A DNA stretch of 64,000 nt from Acetobacter orientalis. Its GTDB lineage: Bacteria; Pseudomonadota; Alphaproteobacteria; Acetobacterales; Acetobacteraceae. The notes below the pieces were generated by a model. The model saw only the letters and a list, made by a program, of their open reading frames with translations, made no database searches and was not told where the DNA came from. Positions within the stretch are counted from its first letter, which is position 1. Every line of letters starts with the position of its first letter. Where the stretch lies: contig NZ_BAMX01000013.1 in NCBI RefSeq assembly GCF_000963965.1, forward strand, positions 62,001 through 126,000. The letters are read 5' to 3'. The translations under genes and the position numbers were made by a program. Positions 46,995 to 56,738 of the stretch are shown here, in pieces.

Positions 46995-48230
46995 ATGTAC
47001 ACTCTTTTAAATAATGAGCAAAATAATAACGCTCTTGCTAAAATTTCTCCTGAAAAAAACTTATCTGATGAACAACTTACGTTACAAAATAAGGTAGAAG
47101 AATTTTGTAAAAAACATATTGTACAAGGGCAAGCTGTTTTTATTATTGAAGGAAATGCAGGAACGGGGAAAAGCCTTGTTCTTAATAAGATATTTAATAC
47201 ACTACAAAAACAAGCACGAGATAAAAATGGAGTATCAGTTTTACAGGGTACACAAAATTATCTTGTGGTAAACCACCCTGAAATGATGAAACTCTATAAA
47301 AACAGTGCTGGTAAATTCCCTTATTTAAAACAAAAAGATTTTGAAATACCCACTACCTTTATAAATCGTATGCATAAAGAGGGCAAAAAGGCAGATATTT
47401 TACTTATTGATGAAGCACATCTTCTTTTAACACGCCCTGATAATTATAATCGCTTTACGCAAGAGAACCAACTTGAGGAGTTATTGAAGCTGGCACGGGT
47501 TGTGGTACTTGTATTTGATGAAAAACAAACGCTGAAATTTAAAAGCTACTGGAACAAGTCTTTACTTAACACTATTGCTGCTAAATATAGTGTTCAAACA
47601 TATCATTTAAAACAACAGTTTAGAATGCATGCTGGTGCTGATATTCAGTGTTGGATTGAGGAGTTTTGTCAGAAAAAAATTCTACCTACGCCCCAAAAAC
47701 AACTTTTTGATTTTCAATTTTTTGATGATGCGCAAACTCTTTATGAAACGCTAAAAGAGAAAAACGCCCTTTATGGCCTTTCACGCTTGGTTGCCACTTA
47801 TGACTACCCCTACACGCTAGATGGCCAAGACCATTTTATAACCGAAGGGCGCTTTCATTTACGGTGGGACAGATCAAAACCGCAAGAAAAGCTGCCCTGG
47901 GCAGAGCGGCCAGATACGATAGATGAGGTAGGTTCTGTCTATACCGTGCAGGGGTTTGACCTCAATTATGTGGGGGTTATTCTTGGCCCCTCCGTGCTGT
48001 ACAATGCCAGCACAGATGGCTTACGCCTTGACCCTGCCCGGTATGAAGACAGCGCGGCTTTTGCCGGTCGTGGCGGCTTGCTTGAGCCAGAGCAGGTTAA
48101 AGAGCGCATAATGCTCAATGCCCTTAATGTTTTGCTTACGCGGGCGGTAAGGGGGCTATATATTTACGCCCACGACCCAGCCTTGCGCGCCAGACTTATG
48201 GCATTGCAGGCAAAGGCCGTCTTAACGTAA
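46995..48230 (+). CDS. DUF2075 (Schlafen-type) ATPase/helicase-like protein
   Basis: 411 residues. Walker A EGNAGTGKSLVLN (about 51-63), Walker B ILLIDEAHLLL, a helicase-like VVLVFDEKQTL, and the C-terminal VYTVQGFDLNYVGVILG and ALNVLLTRAVRGLYIYAHD, the superfamily-1-type motifs of DUF2075 proteins. Codon use changes along the gene: the first ~255 codons are strikingly AT-rich while the rest looks like the host genome. Upstream ~280 bp is also AT-rich. Such ATPases occur alone or in restriction and phage-defence contexts; no partner is seen here. Confidence 0.83.
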   Translation: MYTLLNNEQNNNALAKISPEKNLSDEQLTLQNKVEEFCKKHIVQGQAVFIIEGNAGTGKSLVLNKIFNTLQKQARDKNGVSVLQGTQNYLVVNHPEMMKLYKNSAGKFPYLKQKDFEIPTTFINRMHKEGKKADILLIDEAHLLLTRPDNYNRFTQENQLEELLKLARVVVLVFDEKQTLKFKSYWNKSLLNTIAAKYSVQTYHLKQQFRMHAGADIQCWIEEFCQKKILPTPQKQLFDFQFFDDAQTLYETLKEKNALYGLSRLVATYDYPYTLDGQDHFITEGRFHLRWDRSKPQEKLPWAERPDTIDEVGSVYTVQGFDLNYVGVILGPSVLYNASTDGLRLDPARYEDSAAFAGRGGLLEPEQVKERIMLNALNVLLTRAVRGLYIYAHDPALRARLMALQAKAVLT

Positions 48231-48379
48231 AATCAGGGGGTTAAGGGCAAAAATTGCTCAAAATAACAAGGTCAGATGCGGTTTAAATAGCTTTTCTTTG
48301 TGTAACAGGACTTGTCGTGTCCTTATTCTGATGCCAACTGATACACGCACAGCGTTAGTACAGAAACCAGGATCTGGCC

Positions 48380-48943
48380 ATGTTTATTGAAACTGAAGAC
48401 ACCCCAAACCCCGCCACACTGAAATTTCTGCCCGGTCGGGCTGTTATGGGTGACAGCGGTACCATCGATTTTATTGATGCAGATGCCGTCATTGGCCGCT
48501 CTGTGCTGGCAGATGCTCTTTTTGCCTTGCCTGGTGTGTCTCGTGTGTTTTTGGGTCATGACTTTGTGTCTGTCACCAAAGCAGACAGCGCAGACTGGTC
48601 TGAACTGCGCCCTATTATTTTGTCTGCTTTAGTTGACCATTTTGCAGCAGGCTTGCCCGTTGTAGAAGCAGGTGTTGGCGTAACAGAAGAGCCAATTGCC
48701 CCAGAAGACCAAGAAATTGTAACCCAGATTAAGGAACTGCTTGATACCCGCGTGCGCCCAGCCGTTGCGGGCGATGGAGGAGACATTGTGTTCCGTGGGT
48801 ATAAAGATGGCATTGTGCGCCTAACCATGCAGGGCGCGTGCTCTGGCTGCCCGTCTTCTCGGGCCACGTTAAAACACGGTGTTGAAAACATGCTGCGCCA
48901 CTACGTGCCAGAAGTTGTTGGAGTAGAGCAGGTAGAGGGCTAA
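48380..48943 (+). CDS. NfuA/NifU-type iron-sulfur carrier
   Basis: 187 residues: an N-terminal Nfu domain (MFIETEDTPNPATLKFLPGR) and a C-terminal NifU-like domain with the [4Fe-4S]-ligating pair in GACSGCPSSRATLKHGVE. Delivers Fe-S clusters to client enzymes, which could include the succinate dehydrogenase encoded at 62 kb. Cytoplasmic, single gene. Confidence 0.93.
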   Translation: MFIETEDTPNPATLKFLPGRAVMGDSGTIDFIDADAVIGRSVLADALFALPGVSRVFLGHDFVSVTKADSADWSELRPIILSALVDHFAAGLPVVEAGVGVTEEPIAPEDQEIVTQIKELLDTRVRPAVAGDGGDIVFRGYKDGIVRLTMQGACSGCPSSRATLKHGVENMLRHYVPEVVGVEQVEG

Positions 48944-49041
48944 AGAGCCCTACCCTTTGCGTTGGCGCGTTCCTGACCTAAAAGGAATGCGCTAACGCAA
49001 TATACTGCCTGTGCGGGCAGCATCGTGGAGACTGAACAGAC

Positions 49042-49623
49042 ATGCTGGACGAAAGCGGGTTGGATCTACTTTTTCAAAAAGCACGGACACCCCGGCGTTG
49101 GCTTGCCAAGCCCGTTGAAACATCAACACTCCAGCGGCTGTATGACTTCGTTAGCCTTGGGCCGACGTCTGGCAATTGTAGCCCTGCCCGTTTTGTTTTT
49201 ATTACTGGCTCAGAAGGCCGCGAAAAGCTACGCCCAGCCCTTTCTGCTGGTAATGTTAACCGCGTTATGGGCGCGCCTGTTATTGCTATTGTCGCCCACG
49301 ACCCACTGTTTTTTGAGTATCTGTCGCGCTTATGCCCCAATGAAGAACTGCGCTCTTGGTTTGCGGCAGATGTAGGCTTGGCAGAAGAAACAGCTTTTAG
49401 AAATGGTACGCTACAAGGCGCCTACATGATTATGGCCGCCCGTGCCTTGGGGTTAGATGCACTGCCAATTTCAGGTTTTGACCAAGCAACCGTTGAAGAG
49501 GCCTTTTTGGCAGATACCGGCTGGCGCGCTAATTTTCTGTTGTGCTTGGGGTATGGAGAGACAGAAAGCCTGCCGCCCCGCGCCCCGCGCTTAGCCTTTG
49601 AAGAAGCTTGCCGCCTGTTGTGA
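49042..49623 (+). CDS. Nitroreductase, malonic semialdehyde reductase (RutE)-like
   Basis: 193 residues, FMN fold. FQKARTPRRWLAKPV at the N-terminus, LGPTSGNCSPARFVFI for FMN binding, and NGTLQGAYMIMAARALGLDALPISGFD near the C-terminus match the RutE/HadB group. Other rut genes are absent, so the true substrate is open. Its stop lies two bases before the tsaB start. Confidence 0.88.
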   Translation: MLDESGLDLLFQKARTPRRWLAKPVETSTLQRLYDFVSLGPTSGNCSPARFVFITGSEGREKLRPALSAGNVNRVMGAPVIAIVAHDPLFFEYLSRLCPNEELRSWFAADVGLAEETAFRNGTLQGAYMIMAARALGLDALPISGFDQATVEEAFLADTGWRANFLLCLGYGETESLPPRAPRLAFEEACRLL

Positions 49624-49625
49624 GT

Positions 49626-50327
49626 ATGATAACCCGTATTTTAGTGCTGGACGGCAGCGCCGCTGGCGAGAGTGCTTTTGGCCTTGCGGCATGTGTAGAG
49701 CATACTGGTGCGCGCTATAGTGTCGTGGCGTGCCAAAAAGAGGCTGGCAAGCAAGCGGCAGAAGGTATTGGCCTACTTGCTGCCAAAGCGTTGGACGCAG
49801 CAGGGTGGGGCCCTATTGCCCTGCGTAAGCCCCAACTGGTTGCGGTTGTTGTGGGGCCGGGGTCTTTTACCGGCTTGCGGGCCTCTTGTGCTACGGCTGC
49901 GGGGTATGCGTTGGGTTTAGGTGTGCCTGTTGTAGGCGTAACGCGGGGTGAAGCCCTTTTGCCAGAGTTGGAGCAGGCTGTGGCTTTGCATACTGGGGTT
50001 AAACCAGTGCAAGGCTGGATGCTGGTTACAGGTGCGCGCAAAGGCCGTGTTTTTGTAGAAACAAAACAGGGTGTACAAGCCATAGCTTTGGCAGAATGGC
50101 AGCCACCAACGGGCCAAGCATGGCTTGTAGCGGGCGATGCCGCAGAAAGCCTACCCCTGCCAGAAGCACAAATAAGTGGCATAACAACCCCGACACCGGA
50201 GCAAATTGCTGTTGCTGCCTGTGCACGTTTGTCTGGTAATCTCCCTGCCCGTGAGGCCTTGCCATTGTATGTTGACCCGCCAGAGGCAAAACGGCCCGCA
50301 GCAGGGTTGCGTGCGGCCCCTGTATAA
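49626..50327 (+). CDS. tsaB: tRNA t6A biosynthesis protein TsaB
   Basis: 233 residues, an ASKHA-fold partner of TsaD in t6A37 tRNA modification. ILVLDGSAAGESAFGLA at the start and the hallmark VVVGPGSFTGLRASCATAAGYALG are clear. ATG 49626 gives the family N-terminus; the six codons upstream overlap the nitroreductase. RimI follows 16 bp later, the usual pairing. Confidence 0.93.
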   Translation: MITRILVLDGSAAGESAFGLAACVEHTGARYSVVACQKEAGKQAAEGIGLLAAKALDAAGWGPIALRKPQLVAVVVGPGSFTGLRASCATAAGYALGLGVPVVGVTRGEALLPELEQAVALHTGVKPVQGWMLVTGARKGRVFVETKQGVQAIALAEWQPPTGQAWLVAGDAAESLPLPEAQISGITTPTPEQIAVAACARLSGNLPAREALPLYVDPPEAKRPAAGLRAAPV

Positions 50328-50343
50328 CCCCTTAGTCTTGGTT

Positions 50344-50811
50344 ATGACGTCTTTTACTGGCCAGATTATACCTGTTGGCCCCGACTATGCAGCCGTATTA
50401 GCGGCTTTACATGCTGCAAGCTTTGCGGTGGCTGAACAATGGCCTGAAGCAGCTTTGCGAGACTTGGTTGTATCATACGGCACTATAACCGGCCTTGCAG
50501 TATGGAATGATAACCCTGTGGGGTTTGTTATGCTACGGTGTGTTGCCGGAGAAGCTGAAATTTTAACCCTGTGTGTTACACCAGATTTTCAAAAATGTGG
50601 GGTGGGCGCGCAGCTGGTAGCCTGGGCTATACAGCAAGCAAAGCGCTCTGCGGCAGACGTGATTTTTTTAGAGGTTTCTTGCAAAAATAAAGATGCATAC
50701 ACACTCTATCAGAAAAATAAATTTGTGCAGTCAGGGCTTCGTAAAAACTATTATCCAGATGGATCAGATGCTTTTGTTATGCAGTATGATAGTCAGAAAA
50801 ACTCTTCTTAA
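50344..50811 (+). CDS. rimI: RimI-like N-acetyltransferase
   Basis: 155-residue GNAT enzyme, named for acetylation of ribosomal protein S18. Motif A is TLCVTPDFQKCGVGAQLVAWA and the C-terminal part has FLEVSCKNKDAYTLYQKNKF. The frame extends into tsaB; ATG 50344 (MTSFTGQI) fits. The tsaB-rimI order supports the assignment. Confidence 0.9.
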   Translation: MTSFTGQIIPVGPDYAAVLAALHAASFAVAEQWPEAALRDLVVSYGTITGLAVWNDNPVGFVMLRCVAGEAEILTLCVTPDFQKCGVGAQLVAWAIQQAKRSAADVIFLEVSCKNKDAYTLYQKNKFVQSGLRKNYYPDGSDAFVMQYDSQKNSS

Positions 50812-50893
50812 AGACACACTCTATCAGAATTTATGTTAATTTATATATAACCAATGCAATGGTAATTTTATAATCTACCCTGAAGGGAAAGAC

Positions 50894-51763
50894 GTGTTCA
50901 AAACTAGTTTTTTTGTTTTTTCAGTAATTTGTTTATTATCTACGCAGGTACAAGCAGCCTCTTGCCCGCAACTTTTTGCGCAAAATACACCCCCACAGGT
51001 TTTGTCTGAAACACAGCGCATTGGTACGGTTATGCTGTGTAATGGGCAATATGCGGTGCTTATGTCCCAACAAAAGCGGGCACCCCTTTGGTCTGCTGAA
51101 GACCTGACCGAAGAAAGTCTTGAAATTGCAGATAAAACCCAAAGGCATGGTAGTTTTATGCCGGATACGCGCCTGCCCCGCTCTATGCAGGTGCAAACGT
51201 CGGAATATAATCGCTCTGGTTATGACCGTGGGCATATGACACCAAGCGGCGATGAACCCGGTTTTGCAGCACAAAAAGAAAGTTTCTTACTCTCTAACAT
51301 TGTACCACAAACGCCAGAGCTTAATCGTGGCCCTTGGGTAGGGGTAGAAAGTGCTGTACGGGGGTGGGCACGACAAGAGGGGGAGCTTTTTGTTGTGACT
51401 GGCCCCGGTTACGACCCTGACTCGTTTCGCTCTATTGGGCCGCACCATATCCCTGTGCCTGCCGTTATCTGGAAAGCGATTTATGACCCAGCAGGCAATG
51501 GTGCTGGGGCGTATATATGCCTTAACACGCACACGCCTTCGTGCCGTGTTACGTCTATTTCAACCTTAATAAGGCTAGTCAACATAGACCCTTTTCCGTC
51601 TTTGCCTGAAACACTTAAAAACCATGTGGCAGCTATGCCGCCTATTCAGGAAAGCCCATATGTTTTGTCTAAACAGAGCAATACAAACAAATTATTGCAA
51701 GAGTGGGGTAAAAAGGCGGTTAGAAAAGCCTTGCAGGCTTTGGTTAAATCTTTAGTGCAGTAA
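50894..51763 (+). CDS. Secreted DNA/RNA non-specific endonuclease
   Basis: 289 residues with signal peptide (FVFSVICLLSTQVQA). The NucA/EndoG active site is YDRGHMTPSGD, and the metal-ligand region SNIVPQTPELNRGPW follows. Starts at GTG 50894 with a GAAGGGA site. Probably degrades nucleic acids in the periplasm or medium. The C-terminal ~60 residues after the catalytic domain are basic and helical. Confidence 0.92.
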   Translation: MFKTSFFVFSVICLLSTQVQAASCPQLFAQNTPPQVLSETQRIGTVMLCNGQYAVLMSQQKRAPLWSAEDLTEESLEIADKTQRHGSFMPDTRLPRSMQVQTSEYNRSGYDRGHMTPSGDEPGFAAQKESFLLSNIVPQTPELNRGPWVGVESAVRGWARQEGELFVVTGPGYDPDSFRSIGPHHIPVPAVIWKAIYDPAGNGAGAYICLNTHTPSCRVTSISTLIRLVNIDPFPSLPETLKNHVAAMPPIQESPYVLSKQSNTNKLLQEWGKKAVRKALQALVKSLVQ

Positions 51764-51786
51764 AATAGTAAGAAAAAATGGTGCTT

Positions 51787-51827
51787 TTTTCTCCCTCTTG
51801 CTTAAATCAAGAGGGAGAAAAGTATTT
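51787..51827 (+). terminator. Hairpin terminator after nuclease gene
   Basis: Fourteen-bp stem TTTTCTCCCTCTTG (51787-51800) with its complement (51808-51821), then GTATTTTT. Between convergent nuclease and purD genes; may serve both. Confidence 0.78.
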
Positions 51828-51831
51828 TTAG

Positions 51832-53100
51832 TTAAAGTGCGCGGGCACCAATATCTTTACGGTATTGGGCACCGTCCCATGTAATGGCTTTAACACCTGC
51901 ATAGGCTTTGTCTTGTGCGTCTTTTACCGTGTTGCCAAGAGCACAAACAGCTAAAACACGACCGCCGGAAACAACAATTTGCCCTTGAGCATTTTGCTTT
52001 GTACCTGCTTGAAAAACCGTAACATCTGGCATGGCGTTGGCATCTGCAATGCCGTTAATAACCGCACCAGTTATGGGTTTGGCAGGGTAGCCTTGAGCCG
52101 CCATAACAACGCTGATAGACGCTTGGTCTGAAAACGTAATGGGCGCTGTGTCAAGCGTGCCCTCTGCCAAGGCTTTAAGCGCTGGCAACAGGTCTGAGGT
52201 AAGGCGTAGCAAAAGGGCTTGGGCCTCTGGGTCGCCAAAGCGCACGTTATATTCAATAAGTTGCGGGCCTGTGTCTGTTAGCATAAGGCCTGCAAAAATA
52301 ATGCCTCTAAAAGGTGTGCCCCGGTGCGCCATTTCACGCAGCATGGGGCGCACCATGGTATTGAGCGCCTCTTCCTGTGCGGCGCGGTCAAACCCACGGG
52401 GGGGGGAGACAGCGCCCATGCCACCTGTATTGGGGCCGGTGTCACCATCGCCTATACGTTTGTGGTCTTGGGCGGCGCCAATTAGCACGGCACTTTCACC
52501 AGAGCAGAACGCAAAGAGAGAGACTTCTTCACCCACCAGACAGTCTTCAATAACGACGCTTTTGCCTGCGTCTCCCATGCTGCCTTGGGTCATCATGTCG
52601 CGCACGGCGTCTTCTGCTTCGGCTAGGGTTTGGGCAACCACTACGCCTTTGCCTGCGGCTAGACCATCGGCTTTTACAACTATGGGTGCACCGCATTCGT
52701 GCAAGTAGGTTATGGCGTCTTCTACATTGGTAAAGCGTTCACCCCGTGCGGTGGGAATACCCGCAGCGTAGCAAATTTCTTTGGTAAAGCTTTTGCTGCC
52801 CTCAAGGCGCGCTGCGGCTTGGGTGGGGCCAGCGCAGGCGATGTGGGCTTGGGCGCAGGCATCTGCCAGGCCCGCTACCAAGGGGGCTTCGGGGCCGGGT
52901 ACAATCAGGTCTATGGCCTGCTCTTTGGCAAAGGTAATAAGGGCCGGTACGTCTTCGGCGCCAATGGCTACGTTTACGCCGTGCTCTGCCGTGCCGGGGT
53001 TACCCGGCGCTATAAAAAGCGCCGTAAGATGGGGTGAGCGTGCAAGTGTTGCGGCCAGCGCATGTTCTCGTCCGCCTGAACCAACCAGTAGTACTCGCAT
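51832..53100 (-). CDS. purD: Phosphoribosylamine-glycine ligase
   Basis: Second step of purine synthesis. 422 residues with N-terminal RVLLVGSGGREHALA, ATP-grasp region VVKADGLAAGKGVVVA, GGMGAVSPP and the metal-binding GPQLIEYNVRFGDPEAQALL. The ATG at 53100 has a GGGAG site; the frame to 53154 is not used. Divergent from xseA with 65 bp between starts. Confidence 0.96.
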   Translation of the reverse strand: MRVLLVGSGGREHALAATLARSPHLTALFIAPGNPGTAEHGVNVAIGAEDVPALITFAKEQAIDLIVPGPEAPLVAGLADACAQAHIACAGPTQAAARLEGSKSFTKEICYAAGIPTARGERFTNVEDAITYLHECGAPIVVKADGLAAGKGVVVAQTLAEAEDAVRDMMTQGSMGDAGKSVVIEDCLVGEEVSLFAFCSGESAVLIGAAQDHKRIGDGDTGPNTGGMGAVSPPRGFDRAAQEEALNTMVRPMLREMAHRGTPFRGIIFAGLMLTDTGPQLIEYNVRFGDPEAQALLLRLTSDLLPALKALAEGTLDTAPITFSDQASISVVMAAQGYPAKPITGAVINGIADANAMPDVTVFQAGTKQNAQGQIVVSGGRVLAVCALGNTVKDAQDKAYAGVKAITWDGAQYRKDIGARAL

Positions 53101-53165
53101 TTTTTTCTCCCACATCTGTAAGGTCTGCTCTTTCAGGGCGAGCGTCTGTAGCATAAGTTGGGCCC

Positions 53166-54626
53166 ATGAACGAAGGGTTTGCAGCAGGCGCCCCCCAAGT
53201 GGGAAATGTGCCGGAATACACTGTCTCTGAAATTTCTGGGGCTATCAGGCGTACGCTTGAAGGCACGTTTGGCCGTGTACGGGTGCGGGGTGAGATAACG
53301 GAGTTTAAGCGTTACCCCTCTGGGCATATTTATTTTTCGCTTAAAGATGAGCACGGAAAAATTTCCGGCGTGGTGTGGCGTGGCTCTGTCAGCCGCCTTG
53401 GGTTGGTGCCCGAAAACGGGCTGGAAATTATAGCAACCGGCAAAATTTCGGCTTATGGCGAGCGCTCAAGCTACCAGCTTGTGGTTGAGCGTATGGAATA
53501 TGCAGGTGAAGGCGCGTTGCTGGCCCGCATTGAGCGCCTGCGCCTTAAACTGGCCGAAGAAGGCCTGTTTGACGCTGCTCGCAAACGCTCCCTGCCCTTG
53601 CTGCCCCAAGTTATTGGGGTTGTAACCTCAGCCCAAGGTGCGGTGCTGCACGATATTTGCACAACTTTGGCCCGCCGCTTTCCGCGCCGCGTTGTGGTAT
53701 GGCCCGTTGCTGTGCAGGGTGAAGGCGCAGCGGCACAGGTCTGTGCCGCTATAAACGGTTTTTCCCGCCTTGAAGCTGGTGGCCGGGTGCCCCGCCCAGA
53801 GGTGCTTATTGTGGCGCGTGGCGGTGGCTCCCTAGAAGACCTGATGGCCTTTAACGATGAGGGCGTGGTGCGGGCGGCGGCAGGTTGCTCTATCCCGCTT
53901 ATTTCTGCCGTAGGGCACGAGACAGACACGACTCTGATAGATTTTGCCTCAGACCGTCGTGCCCCTACCCCAACAGCCGCGGCAGAAATGGCCGTGCCGG
54001 TACGCACAGAGGTTCTGGCAGACCTAGAGCACAGAGGGGCTAGAGCACTTGGGGCGCTATCGCGCCAATTGCAAACGGGCCGCCTGCGCCTAGATAGAGC
54101 TGCCGCCGCCCTGCCTGACCTCCCTTCTTTGTTGCAAACTGCGCGTATGCAGCTTGATGACCGGGGCCGCAGGCTGGAAGTGGCCCTGCCCGGCTTTGTG
54201 CAAAAACAGCGTGCAAACTTAGTGGCGGTTGAACGGCACATGCCCTCTGTTGAAACATTGCTGGCAGGGCGGCGTACACGTGTGGCCTTATTGGGCAATG
54301 GCCTGCAAAGCGGCTTGCGGCATAGCTTACAGGTAAGAGAAGCCCGGTTGGGGCGCTTGCGTATTTCACCCGCCCCCTTGGCAGCTCTTGTGCGTGAGCG
54401 CACGGCTAGGCTTGTGGGTATGGCGGGGCAGCTTGCGGCTGTTTCTCCGCGGGCGGTGCTGGCGCGTGGGTATGCGCTGGTAACGGCGCAGGGCCAACCT
54501 GTCACCTCGGCCAAAGCCTTAAAAGTGGGTGAGGCCGTGCAACTGACCTTTGGTGATGGCACGCAAGATGCCGTAATTGGCACCCCTGGTGCACCGGTAC
54601 GAGCGCAGGGCTTGTTAGATTTTTAA
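53166..54626 (+). CDS. xseA: Exodeoxyribonuclease VII large subunit
   Basis: 486 residues. N-terminal OB domain (VRGEITEFKRYPSGHIYFSL), catalytic core with IVARGGGSLEDLMAFNDE and SAVGHETDTTLIDFASD, then RAPTPTAAAEMAVP and a long coiled-coil-like C-terminal half rich in Arg and Leu. Degrades single-stranded DNA with XseB, which is not in the window. Confidence 0.95.
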   Translation: MNEGFAAGAPQVGNVPEYTVSEISGAIRRTLEGTFGRVRVRGEITEFKRYPSGHIYFSLKDEHGKISGVVWRGSVSRLGLVPENGLEIIATGKISAYGERSSYQLVVERMEYAGEGALLARIERLRLKLAEEGLFDAARKRSLPLLPQVIGVVTSAQGAVLHDICTTLARRFPRRVVVWPVAVQGEGAAAQVCAAINGFSRLEAGGRVPRPEVLIVARGGGSLEDLMAFNDEGVVRAAAGCSIPLISAVGHETDTTLIDFASDRRAPTPTAAAEMAVPVRTEVLADLEHRGARALGALSRQLQTGRLRLDRAAAALPDLPSLLQTARMQLDDRGRRLEVALPGFVQKQRANLVAVERHMPSVETLLAGRRTRVALLGNGLQSGLRHSLQVREARLGRLRISPAPLAALVRERTARLVGMAGQLAAVSPRAVLARGYALVTAQGQPVTSAKALKVGEAVQLTFGDGTQDAVIGTPGAPVRAQGLLDF

Positions 54627-54735
54627 GGGCGGCTTGGTGCTGGCGTATGCGTGTGCTTAGAGTGTGCTCCAGAATAATAACCGGCAACGGGGCCACTTTG
54701 CTGCGCCCTGCGGGCTGAAGAAAAGGAAAGAGAGT

Positions 54736-55083
54736 ATGTCTATCCGCTTTATGTCTCGCGTTTTTGGGTGTGTTGGCGTGGCTATGCTGGCAGGGTGTGC
54801 GGCAACGCCACACGCCCCTGCCCATAAAATACCCCCGCAAAGTTTTGCGCCGGGCATGGTTTCAGACACGCCTGCTGCCAACGAGAGCCAGTTGGTAAAC
54901 GACCCCTCTGCAGCCCTTGATACGCCATTATGTGGTACAGCTGCGCGTGAAGCACAGGCAACGGCAGTGCAAAATTATCCTCAGCCGCTTTCAGTGGGGA
55001 ATAGCTGCACGCAAAATGCCTGCTTTAACCCCCAGACAGGCACCTATATTGCCGCCGATGGCACCCCGCGCGTGTGCCGTTAA
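54736..55083 (+). CDS. Small putative lipoprotein
   Basis: 115 residues. Signal and lipobox FGCVGVAMLAGCAAT at the start; AAGGAAAGAG ribosome site before ATG 54736. The mature part has four Cys (LCGTAAREA, NSCTQNACFNPQTG, RVCR), which may form disulfides. No family recognised. Confidence 0.72.
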   Translation: MSIRFMSRVFGCVGVAMLAGCAATPHAPAHKIPPQSFAPGMVSDTPAANESQLVNDPSAALDTPLCGTAAREAQATAVQNYPQPLSVGNSCTQNACFNPQTGTYIAADGTPRVCR

Positions 55084-55189
55084 GGTACTTTTTCTGGTGC
55101 TTAGGCCATTTTCTCGTGCCTAAAGCGCTGTAAAACCACGAAGCAGACTTTTCCGAACGGCAATTTGCTGATAGGAGAGGTCTCCAGCC

Positions 55190-55276
55190 GCGAGAGTGAC
55201 GGAATCGGTAGACGTAGTCGGCTCAAAATCGACCGCCTTTACGGGCATAGGGGTTCGAGTCCCCTCTCTCGCACCA
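55190..55276 (+). tRNA. tRNA-Leu (CAA)
   Basis: 87 nt with a long variable arm. Acceptor GCGAGAG/CTCTCGC, anticodon stem GTCGG/TCGAC around CTCAAAA giving CAA, T-arm GGGTTCGAGTCCC, encoded CCA at 55274-55276. Confidence 0.95.
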
Positions 55277-55310
55277 GAACTTGTCCCATCTCCCTATCCG
55301 GACAGGGTAA

Positions 55311-56489
55311 ATGACCTCCACACAATCCAGCCTTTCTTCCCGCCCGGCAACTCGTCCGGTCAATCCGTGTTTCTCATCTGGCCCATGTGCCAAGCGTCCG
55401 GGGTGGAGTGTTGCGGCACTCTCTAACGCGCTCACGGGGCGCTCTCATCGCTCGGCTGAAGGCCGTGCCCGCTTGGGCGATGTGATTGAGCGCTCCTGCG
55501 CTATTTTGGGTGTGCCGGAGGGGTGGCGTGTTGGCATTGTGCCCGCATCAGACACAGGCGCTGTTGAAATGGCGTTGTGGTCTTTGCTTGGCCCTCGCCC
55601 GGTTGATGTGCTGGCGTTTGAAAGTTTTTCTACCCTTTGGGCGCAAGATATTGTCTCGCAGCTTAAGCTGGACAATGCACGCGTGCTTAAAGCTGAATAC
55701 GGCCAACTACCAGACCTGAGCGCTGTTAATTGGGCGCATGATGTTGTGCTGGCATGGAACGGCACAACCTCTGGCGTATGTCTGCCCAATGCGCAGGCCA
55801 TTCCCGCAGAGCATGACGGGTTGGTTATTTGCGATGCAACCTCTGCCGCTTTTGCCATGGATTTACCGTGGGACAGGTTGGATGTGGTGACATGGTCTTG
55901 GCAAAAAGCCTTAGGGGGTGAGGCCGCACATGGCATGCTGGCCCTTTCCCCCAGTGCGGTTGCCCGGTTGGAGCAGTTTGAAGCCCCACGCCCGCTACCT
56001 AAAATTTTCCGCCTAACCAAAAAAGGCGCGTTGATTGAGGGCATCTTTAAAGGTGACACCATCAACACCCCGTCTATGCTGTGCGTTGAAGACGCGCTGG
56101 ATAGCCTGAAATGGGCACAAAGTGTTGGGGGCCTTGCTGGCTTAAAAGCCCGTAGCCAAGCAAACCTTGCCGCAGTAGCGGCGTGGGAAGCAAAAACGGA
56201 GTGGGCGTCTTTTCTGGCAGAAAAACCAGAAGAACGGTCTTCTACCGCTATTTGCCTGCGTATTGTGGCCCCGTGGTTTTTAGCGCTTGAGCCAGCCGCC
56301 CAAACAAAGGTGGTTAAGCAGATGACAGCTCTGCTCGATAAAGAAGGCGTTGCCTTTGATATTGCCAGCTACCGCGACGCCCCACCCGGTTTGCGTATTT
56401 GGGGTGGCGCTACGGTAGAGGCGTCTGATGTACAAGCACTCCTGCCGTGGCTAGACTGGGCTTTTGCACAGGTTACCCCGCACGCCTAA
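55311..56489 (+). CDS. serC: Phosphoserine aminotransferase
   Basis: 392 residues, PLP enzyme of serine synthesis. [15 protein letters not shown] at the start, PLP Lys in [18 protein letters not shown], and [19 protein letters not shown] match the alphaproteobacterial form. The gene starts 34 bp after tRNA-Leu and is followed by a strong terminator; serA is not in the window. Confidence 0.93.
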   Translation: MTSTQSSLSSRPATRPVNPCFSSGPCAKRPGWSVAALSNALTGRSHRSAEGRARLGDVIERSCAILGVPEGWRVGIVPASDTGAVEMALWSLLGPRPVDVLAFESFSTLWAQDIVSQLKLDNARVLKAEYGQLPDLSAVNWAHDVVLAWNGTTSGVCLPNAQAIPAEHDGLVICDATSAAFAMDLPWDRLDVVTWSWQKALGGEAAHGMLALSPSAVARLEQFEAPRPLPKIFRLTKKGALIEGIFKGDTINTPSMLCVEDALDSLKWAQSVGGLAGLKARSQANLAAVAAWEAKTEWASFLAEKPEERSSTAICLRIVAPWFLALEPAAQTKVVKQMTALLDKEGVAFDIASYRDAPPGLRIWGGATVEASDVQALLPWLDWAFAQVTPHA

Positions 56490-56525
56490 CAGTCGTTTTT
56501 CATAAACTGTCATAATTTTTTGAAG

Positions 56526-56558
56526 AAACCGGCCTTACAACAGGGCCGGTTTTTTTTA
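56526..56558 (+). terminator. Terminator of serC
   Basis: Stem AAACCGGCC (56526-56534) with GGCCGGTTT (56544-56552) and a following T-run. Confidence 0.9.
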
Positions 56559-56738
56559 TGGGCATTTGTAACAAAGGCGGCTTGGTAGGGCATGACGTAT
56601 TTTTACCCTGCCATGGCTGCTTTGCCTTTTTGCCAACTAAACAAGGCTGGACGGAGGGCAAAAACCCACGCATCGTTCAGGCTAAGATTTTTGCCCCAGT
56701 GCAAAACCCAGATTGACTGAGAAAGCAGAGTGCGCGGT

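Noticed and set aside
53471-54583. 370-codon minus-strand frame opposite xseA
   Set aside because: Arg/Ser/Ala-rich antisense shadow of a GC-rich gene; xseA has all its catalytic motifs.
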